Shown: positions 56,563-64,000 of the stretch, one piece after another
How the letters are laid out: each line of letters opens with the position of its first letter
Position numbering within the stretch: position 1 is the stretch's first letter
Assembly: GCA_018296165.2 (NCBI GenBank)
Contig: JACKQL020000047.1
Coordinates: 310,001-374,000, forward strand
Direction: 5' to 3'
Length of the DNA: 64,000 bases
Origin: Termitomyces sp. T153
Taxonomy: Eukaryota; Basidiomycota; Agaricomycetes; Agaricales; Lyophyllaceae
Position numbers and translations under genes: made by a program
Notes under the pieces: model-generated
Told to the model about the DNA's origin: nothing
Database searches by the model: none
Seen by the model: the letters and a program-made list of their open reading frames with translations, nothing else

Positions 56563-59500
56563 ATCATGGTAGATTTCTTTCCACTAGACATGGTTTCAGA
56601 AGTAAGCTAGTGTCTTAGTTGCCCCCAGATGTGCTAGAACCAAATGTGCTTCTGATAATGATTTCTCTTAGGCTTTGTCCAGTGACATGGACATTAGGAA
56701 TGCATAGTACCTGGGATCCATTCACTTTTAAGTAGACAAGCTCATTGTTTGTAACTTTACAGTTTTTATGTTCTTATGGTAGTTCTATGACTTTTTGAAA
56801 TACTGGGTCCTCAAAATATCTTCCATGGATGTTTCCAAGTAAGTCTACAGGCTCTTGCCCTCTACTCAGCATTTCTGCTAGTGCCACAGGCTCATCTGCT
56901 ATGATCTTACTTAAGTCTGTTGCTTGGTGAGCTATTTGTTCATCATGGAATTCTTCCTTGTTCAGAATTTTGGTGAATTTTGGTAGGAATTTAAATAGTA
57001 AGCTTATGGTCAGTGTCTCTAGTATCCCCACTCTCCTTTCATCTTCCTGGCCCTCTCAGGACAAAATTCCAGGTCATGCAGGATGCAAACTCCTGACTCA
57101 TCTCAAGCTGTCCTGTCTCTGCTACAGGTAACCCACAGTGCCATTGTGGAACCTTCTTGTCAGCCTGAGTGTCTTCCTTTTCCAGAACTGGATTTGGCAC
57201 CTTTGGTGCTTACCTCCATGCTGTTCAGGCTAGACAGCATGCCATCCTTCCCTACCAGGACTGGCATTGAGATATCATAGTTTTTTAACAAGTCATTATT
57301 AATGACATTGTAGTATGTGTATTTGCCCTTGGCCCTTACTGTCCCAGGCTCATTGTAAGCATAAAGCTGCAACAAAGCATCAGACAATATATCTTCCACA
57401 CTAGGGGACATATTTCATTGCAAAGTTGAACCCCCTGATCTTTTCCAGCCAGTGGGCCTGCTGTCCTGACAAGTCCTTCTGGTTCAGTAGGTGAATTAAT
57501 CCTTTATGATCTGTATACCACACAAATCTGGCCCCCTGCAGTATGTTCTGGTGACACACTAGCAAGCATTTTGATCTCATGCACAGAGTAGTCCTGCTGT
57601 GCTGAGTTTAGCTTAGCTGAAAAGAATGCAGCTACACATGTAGTGTGCCACTCCTTTCCTTGACTGACCACCCTGGTTATTCCTGTACCACAGCCATCCA
57701 TGACAATGTTGACAGGGTTGGCATTGGGCCCATAGACCAGTGGCCTGTGGTGATGATTCTTATAGTGAGTAGCTAGATGTTTAATGTCCTCAAATGCTTG
57801 CTGATGAGTATATTCCTAGCAAAAGGGTACCATGTCTCCAGTAAGTCCTTGGAGAACCCTCATTGGGATACAAATGCAGTCTATGTCATCTGCAAGATAG
57901 CCAGCAGCTCCCAAGAATCCTCATAGTAAGTCCCAATCTGTCAGAGCCTTCCATCATACTAAGGCATTGACCTTATCTGGGTCCATACATATGCCATTGT
58001 CATCTACAATATGATAAAGACCTTCATTTCCTTATATAGGAAATGAATCTTCTTCTCACCAAGGTAGAGCTTTTCCCTTTTTAGAATGTCAATTACAGTT
58101 CTAGTTCTACTTTAAAATGTTGTCCAAAGTATAAATTGTATTGTTCAGAGGTAGTGTATCCTATCCCTGACTCTGACACCTGGTGAGCATTCCACTCCTA
58201 GATGTCACAGCACAGATGAGTTCAAAACCAACTGTGGTGGGTGAGTGGTACCCCTGCTTATTCTGCACATAAGGTAGTGTACCACAGTCTGACCTCAAAA
58301 TTGTGTGGATTGGCCTGGGGAATAGGTAAGAAACTATCAAAATCCAGTTTCAGATCCTTGAAAATCAATTCCTCATCCAAGATGGCATCTATAGAAAAAC
58401 ACTGGCCCAAAGTCTGTAGCATATTCCTGGCAGGATCAGGCTGCATACTTTCTAACATGTACTCAAGAGCTCTTAAGAGGCCATTGTTTAGTCAATTCTG
58501 AGGTCCCTCCATTAGTTGTAGCAGTTCCAGTTGTTCCTCAATGTTTGCAACTTCAAATGGGAATTCCTCAAGGTTGGCTGATTTGGTGACATCAACTTTC
58601 TCAAACAGTCTACTTCTGCATCTGACCATTTGGGGATGCAGTTGTCTTGGGTCCCTAGGTTCCAGGTTGGGAAACCCTTGGTTTCTCTTGGGTCCAAGGA
58701 GTGTTTACCCATAGCTCCTGCACTAATCCATCATTTGGTGACACATCTATGTGGAGGTCTCTATCATTGCTTACACTGGCTGATACTGTTTGAAGACTAG
58801 GTGGGCCCAAATTGCAGTAGGATGCCTCATTGTTGATTGCATTCCAGAGGTTTAGAGCCCCAAAAGTAAGCTCAGTTATTCCTTCTAAACTGGCCACCCT
58901 CAACTGTTTGGTTTCTTCCAGATCTATGGACATTTTGTATGCTGATAAGACCCAATTGTCACTGAGCACTGCTCTTGGCATTTCTGATTGGATAGCAGCT
59001 GGTTGTATTGTACATGACCATGCACAAGTCATGACACTTGTCACATGGGGTCTAGCTCCAAGGTCTGGAACAATATAGCCTTTTCATGGGATTTTAGTGA
59101 CCATGAGACTTATGGATCATGAGCCACATCATGTGGAGTCTGGACTTTGAATCTAGAACAATAAAGTTGAGACCTTCCTCTAGCAAGAATTGCTAGTGAC
59201 ATTACCTGGCAACAATTATACTTCCTTTCAAAAATGGATATATTAAAGGACATGTGATTTCTTACTTATCATTTTTCTTGTCAGGCTTACAAACATACTT
59301 GAACAGCATCTACACTCCAGGTATTGATATTGGTAATGCTCTTTTCTTGTGATTGACAATTTTTACACATTATATTGACATCACATACATATACTTGGTT
59401 ACTATACTGACATCCAGTATGTATTATAAAAACTTTGGCAGATGCTGTTGCTGGCAGCAACTAATATTTCCTTTCTAAATATTATACCTACAAACAGTAT

Positions 59501-59589
59501 GAATACTGCCTGTACATGAGGACAAAAACAACAAACAGAGTACTGTTCCCCTCATTATCTCTCAGCTTACCAGCTTCAGATTTCTTATT

Positions 59590-59612
59590 GCTCTCTCTCT
59601 CTCTCTCTTCAT
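59590..59612. repeat. CT microsatellite
   Basis: A pure (CT)n run of about ten units inside AT-rich repeat sequence. Confidence 0.8.
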
Positions 59613-60692
59613 TGCCAACAACTTAGCAACAAATCTTGATGACTCTTGTACTTGATTGAGCATGGGTGCCCTTAGTATTTTTACAGCTTAGCAATGTTAG
59701 CAACTATGGCTAGTGACTAGTTTGTGTTCGTCTTCCTGTTCACCTTAACTTCATCCATTCCTTGCTCTCCCACTCCATTTCCATTGCTTAGTTCCTCCTT
59801 TCCTAGCAACTCCTTTGTCTGTCCATTTCTCCTTCTAGCCACCCTTTCATTACCATCTAGCAAGTCAGGCTAGTGATACTGACACTTTTCACTTATTTCC
59901 TTTACATTAATTAGCTCTCACTTTCTGGGAGGTTACTGACTTGCTCCTATTAACTTCCTATTGCTAGCTACCCTATCTAGTTGCTAGTTTTTAGGTCTTC
60001 CTTTTTGGTTTCCTGCATGGCAGCTAGGTGGCATAGGAGCACATCAATGTGCTGATTCTAGAGGGCCTGTCACCTATTGACCTGGCAATGTGGGCCCTTG
60101 GAAGTTTCAAGCCAGGTGTCCCTCCTCATTGGCAGCCCTCAGTTCCACCTCCTCTTCCTTACTCAAAGCAAACTTTGGTCTGGATATGTTAGCCAAGCAC
60201 TTTGGCCTGGACAGCCCTGGCTTGGTGTGCATCTTTTGGGTTGGTATCCCCATTCTCATTGATGAGAGCCTGAGGGTCTCATTGGTCTCCTTTCCAAATG
60301 ATGGTGAGTCCTTTTGTTTAGAAGAATTGCAGAAATCCCACTGATCAGTGCAACCCTCACAGTGCCTGTCTCACCAAGATTGATGGTTTCCAGATTGGCT
60401 CCCATGGAGAGAGCAATGTGCTTCCTTGATGTTAATGTTCTCAGCCATCTCCTGGTACTCTGCCTCCTGGACTAATTCATTCCATCCCAATCATTTAGGA
60501 TTGAGGTGAGCCCTAAGCAGAGACTTATGAATAGAAGGTTTAAATCCATTGAAAAGTTTTACAATCTATGACCATCAGCTATCTGGGCTGATAATGGTAA
60601 ATAATTTGGCCACATAATCCTTGACAGATCTGCCCCCTTGCTCCAGCCTTTCCAGGCAGATGTGCTGCTGGTTGCAATAGTCTTGTAACATT

Positions 60693-60917
60693 TCTGTTAT
60701 GGGTTGTGCAACTTACAGTTCACACCTTATAAGTCAAAACCAGTTGATTGGTCTAGTCTACAAAGTATGAAGTAAGGTGCTGCCTTATATAATTAAAGTA
60801 TGAGTATTTAAGGGTAGTGTCATGTAATGCTACTTGATAATATATAATTAAATAAGTGTTACTATATAAGATACTAATAAGATACTAAGGAGATAATGGG
60901 AGGGCACTCTATTACAT
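60693..60917. repeat. Possible LTR or LTR fragment
   Basis: An AT-rich segment that starts TGTTATGGGTTGTGCAAC and ends CTCTATTACA lies just outside the gag end of the minus-strand gypsy element, where its LTR is expected. No second copy is found within the window, so the call rests on position and the TG...CA ends only. Confidence 0.3.
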
Positions 60918-62797
60918 ACCCCCCTTTTGAGTCTGTCAATGGACTCACACAACCATCAAAGTAATACAAAAAAAAAGGGGGTGGGATATAGCATTCCACC
61001 TGAGAGTCTCACCAGAGTCTGATTAAGAACCCCTTCTTTGTAAAAGTGGTAGGATCAAGTGATCCTACTCAATAAAATGGACATAGTACTGTCCTAGCAC
61101 ACTGTCCAACTGTGCTGGGGGCTAAATGGGCACTTAGTGAGCCTGCAGTTATCATTAAAATGTTACTGGTGAACTCCAATGATAGTTCACCCAGCCCATT
61201 CATTCATCTTTAAGGCCTCCACTTCCTCATTGCTCACAATGTCTGTGCAGCACTCTGATACAGCATTAGCCATATCAATGGAGCCACTTGATCCAGCCTC
61301 AGGAGCAGTTAGGGTAGCTACATTGATTGCTACAGCTGCATCTGAGGGGCTGGGGACAACTTGTGGAGTTGTCACTGGTTGGGGATTTGTGAATGCCAAA
61401 GAGTCATCAATGTAGACCAGTTTCATGGACTCCTTTGTAGGGGTGTCCTAAGAGGATGGGCTAGAGCTCATTGCAGGGTTGGTAGTGGTGGAGGCCACTG
61501 ATAAAGAGGGCCCCTCCTCAGTTGGAACTGCACTCATAGGAGGATCCATGAAAAATGGCTCCTCTGCTTGTGTCAGAGCAGCCCCACCACCTCTGCAGGT
61601 TGGTGCAGGAGGTGAGTGAAGATACCAATCTCACTATAGTGCAGCCATTTTGCTGTGCTGAGTGGAGAGTGGCTTCTACTCTCATGGAGTTGGAGGATCA
61701 CTTGAAAGCACTCCTGATTTTCAGTGGTGGGGGCATACTACCCACCATACCCCTCCAATGCAGGGGGCATGCTGATGGTTTGGAGTAGACAATAGCATTC
61801 ATTTTTAACCCTTGTAAACAGGTCCATATGCAGTGTGCTCCTGGATCAGTAGTGATTGAGGAAGTGTATATTATATATATATGCATGATTCACCCAGGTG
61901 GCAGGCATGCAGTTTGTGAGGAGGTGATGTATTACCTCTGTCTCACTGAGATTATTGACTTGCATAGGCAGCACTTGCAGCCTACACAGAGTGAAGGTGT
62001 AGGGGGTGAAAGGATTAAACTCCCCTACATGGGTTTGGTAGTTGTCAACTATGTCTTAATAGAGATGAGGCTTAGTTGTTACCATAGCAAACAGCCTCAT
62101 ATAAGTCATTTGTGCATGTGGTGTAGTCAGGGCTAGTTCCTGACCTAGCACATATCCAAAGACCAAACATTGGTCTACACATAACAAAGCTCAATGGCCA
62201 CACCTGAATACAGGTTCTGCAAACCTGGGTGGCATAGTGCAGAATGTATTGTGCCCATGTGTTGATGTCAAAGTGACAGTTAATCAGGACTTGAGTAAGT
62301 CCCACTCCCCACATGTTGTATCTGTCAGGGGACTTCTATTTCTGACCTCCACAACTTGTTCCAGCACCTCTGCAGCTTGTTCAATGTCTCCCAGGCTCTT
62401 TCTGGAACCTTGAGGATCTCTAGAGAACTGCAGAGTTCTCTGTATTACCTCAGCAATCATTGCCCTAGGGTTAGAAGTAGCTCTGGTCATCTATACAGTA
62501 GTTCCCATGCCTCTGCCACCCACTGATGTGCCACACCAAGCAGCAGGAATCCTCAGACTTGTTCTCTTCAGATTCTCCTCTGCTAGGTGATTAGTTACTA
62601 GTTGTATCATTGTCTACTCCACTAATATACTTTGGATTCCCCTCTGCTAGTTGCATGACTCCAATCCACCACTCTGGAGGTTGCCCTTACAGCAGAACAA
62701 GTCTCCTAAAACTAGTCTGGAAGCCCCTCATAGCTGCAAGGAACCTCCAAGCTACTACCTGTCACTTCCCCACCAGGACTAAACACTGCAGAGTCCT
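60918..62797. other. CpG-poor stretch before the second gypsy element, no clear gene
   Basis: It begins with a poly-A/poly-G run near 60970. A 79-codon minus-strand frame at 61187-61426 and a 68-codon one at 62284-62490 have no known relatives that I can name. It may be leader or LTR sequence of the plus-strand gypsy element. Confidence 0.35.
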
Positions 62798-64000
62798 ATG
62801 TCTCAGCTTGCCAACCCAGACACACCCTTGGAGGCCCTGGCCCTGCAGGACAAAGCCTGGACTCACCTGCTTCACCTAGAAACCCAGGTGCAATTAATGC
62901 AATCATCTCTCACCCACCATACTATTGAACTCTCTACCCTCCATCAAACAACCGATCTTGTTTCCCATTCCCTCCAGGTGCTGCTCAAATGCCTACCCCC
63001 TAACTCTATCCCTCCTGTGGCTACAGAACCAGCCCCAACTGCATCTGCACCTGTCTCTGTAGCTCTGGTGACCTTACAGCTATGGATTCTGCATCCCACA
63101 CTACCAGACATGTACAATGGTGCCCACTCTGGTGGAGAGCAATTCCTGCAGTCCTGCCTCACCTATATCCACCTCAGCAGGGATGCCTTTGACTCTGACA
63201 TGTTGAAAATAGCCTGGGTGCTGTCATACATGAAAATTGGACATGCCTCTATTTATGTGCTGCAAGTCTTCCACTGCTCCAGAGATGTTGGAAGCTTTCT
63301 GGACTGGGCCACCTTTGAGAAGGACCTCTATGTGGAGTTTTTTCCATTAGACCCCGCCAAGACCACAGCCTTGATGCTATGTGATAGGGAGCAGTACAGA
63401 CAAGGGAAGCATACACTGGATGAGTACATTGACTTGTTTTGGGCTCTGGTGGAGCAGGCTGCTTACCCCAACAGCCTCCAACTATGCCTTACTTTCCAGG
63501 ATAGCTTGCACCCTGCACTGGTGGAATGCATTGACAATCTGGCAGAAGGTTGCCCCAATAATGAAAAGATTGTATTGTGGTACAAGGTGGCCTAGAACTA
63601 ATGGCAACTCATGGAGATCTGGAGGGAGCTCCACTGCCCCCATTCTGTGCTGCACCCAGCTCTAATCAGCAATCTGTGCCACCCTGCACCTGCCCATCCA
63701 ATGCTGGCCTTTACTCTGGCTATCCCTGCAGCACAATCCCTGCCACTGGAGATCTCCATGGACATGGACACCACCAGGCAGCTCTGTGCTGCCCCACTGC
63801 TGTGCTGGAGATGCCAGAAGCCTGGGCACTTTGCACAGCACTGCTCCCTAGGCCTGGAGATACACTACCTTTCCACAGTGGAGCAGGAGGAACTCCTCCT
63901 ACAGCTGCTGGCTGTGAAGGATGCTGCTGGAGCTCCATTGCTGGATGAGCCTATACTGGAGTTGACCCTAGAGGAGATCAGTGTGTGTGCCTCACCTCCA
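62798..64000 (+). mobile_element. Ty3/gypsy element, gag end, runs off the window
   Basis: A gag frame at 62798-63595 (265 codons) has the retrotransposon-gag layout: coil-like N-terminus, then capsid core WATFEKDLYVEFFPLD and LDEYIDLFWALVEQA. A TAG ends it near 63593, but the same frame continues to a CCHC zinc knuckle (CWRCQKPGHFAQHC) at 63803-63844 and to LDEPILELTLEEIS at the window end. Protease and pol would follow outside. The single stop suggests milder decay than the minus-strand element. Confidence 0.85.

Larger units (their letters stand above)
55160..60700 (-). mobile_element. Degenerate Ty3/gypsy chromovirus, minus strand
   Basis: Read on the minus strand, gag-like sequence (RLEQGGRSVKDYVAKLFTII) lies at about 60560-60660 and more gag to about 60090. 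RT is badly decayed at about 57800-58150 and RNase H follows at about 57500-57750 (VMDGCGTGITRVV, FFSAKLNSAQQDYSVHE). Then ADALSRL-like sequence with APGTVRAKGKY-type context near 57350, integrase at 56158-56562, and the C-terminal integrase/chromodomain part at 55280-55765. The order gag, RT, RNase H, integrase, chromodomain is that of Ty3/gypsy chromoviruses. Dozens of stops and almost no CpG. LTRs were not securely found. Confidence 0.8.

Overview
The window looks like a chromosomal segment of a filamentous basidiomycete, most likely an Agaricomycete. Genes are cut by many 45-65 nt introns with CTAAC/CTRAC-like branch sites. There is an RNA polymerase III U6 pair, an intron-containing tRNA-Ala, Ty1/copia and Ty3/gypsy (chromodomain) retroelements and a Helitron. 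HSPA12-type Hsp70 genes are multiplied. I cannot name the species. All gene models below were spliced by eye; models with listed exons sum to a whole number of codons.

Layout. 1-6.5 kb is a CpG-poor repeat island: a decayed Helitron helicase (about 0.4-4.6 kb), then a 59-bp minisatellite with two hairpin-forming motifs. 7.3-35 kb is CpG-rich and gene-dense. It holds four HSPA12-like Hsp70 ATPase genes (called H1-H4) and five coiled-coil genes (C1-C5) that share one C-terminal domain and one phase-1 intron. Three of them form head-to-head pairs over about 200 bp (C2/H1, C3/H2, H4/C5). A fourth combination (C4...H3) has the same orientation but is split by REX4, a U6 snRNA and a tRNA-Ala. Also here are an SDR-like DUF1776/YSC83-type gene, a mitochondrial carrier and a second U6 gene. 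35.7-43.9 kb carries a secreted GH29 alpha-L-fucosidase, acireductone dioxygenase (ADI1), an unknown gene and a divergent fungal kinase-like gene. 44-64 kb is again CpG-poor: a kinase relic interrupted by a copia element with a perfect TTAGT target duplication, unidentified relics, a decayed gypsy chromovirus on the minus strand and the start of another gypsy element on the plus strand.

The most interesting content is the Hsp70/coiled-coil array. Exon sizes are almost identical in all four Hsp70 genes, so they are recent tandem or segmental copies. The linked coiled-coil family has variable N-termini (coils of very different length, one membrane-anchored version) and a constant C-terminus ending in an LKPKVVLxSAL-type motif. 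I infer that the two families work together, as an ATPase with an adaptor or client, but nothing in the sequence proves contact or names a pathway. The Hsp70 genes also use an unusual number of GC-AG introns (seven or eight of 51), against one GC-AG intron seen in all the other genes I spliced.
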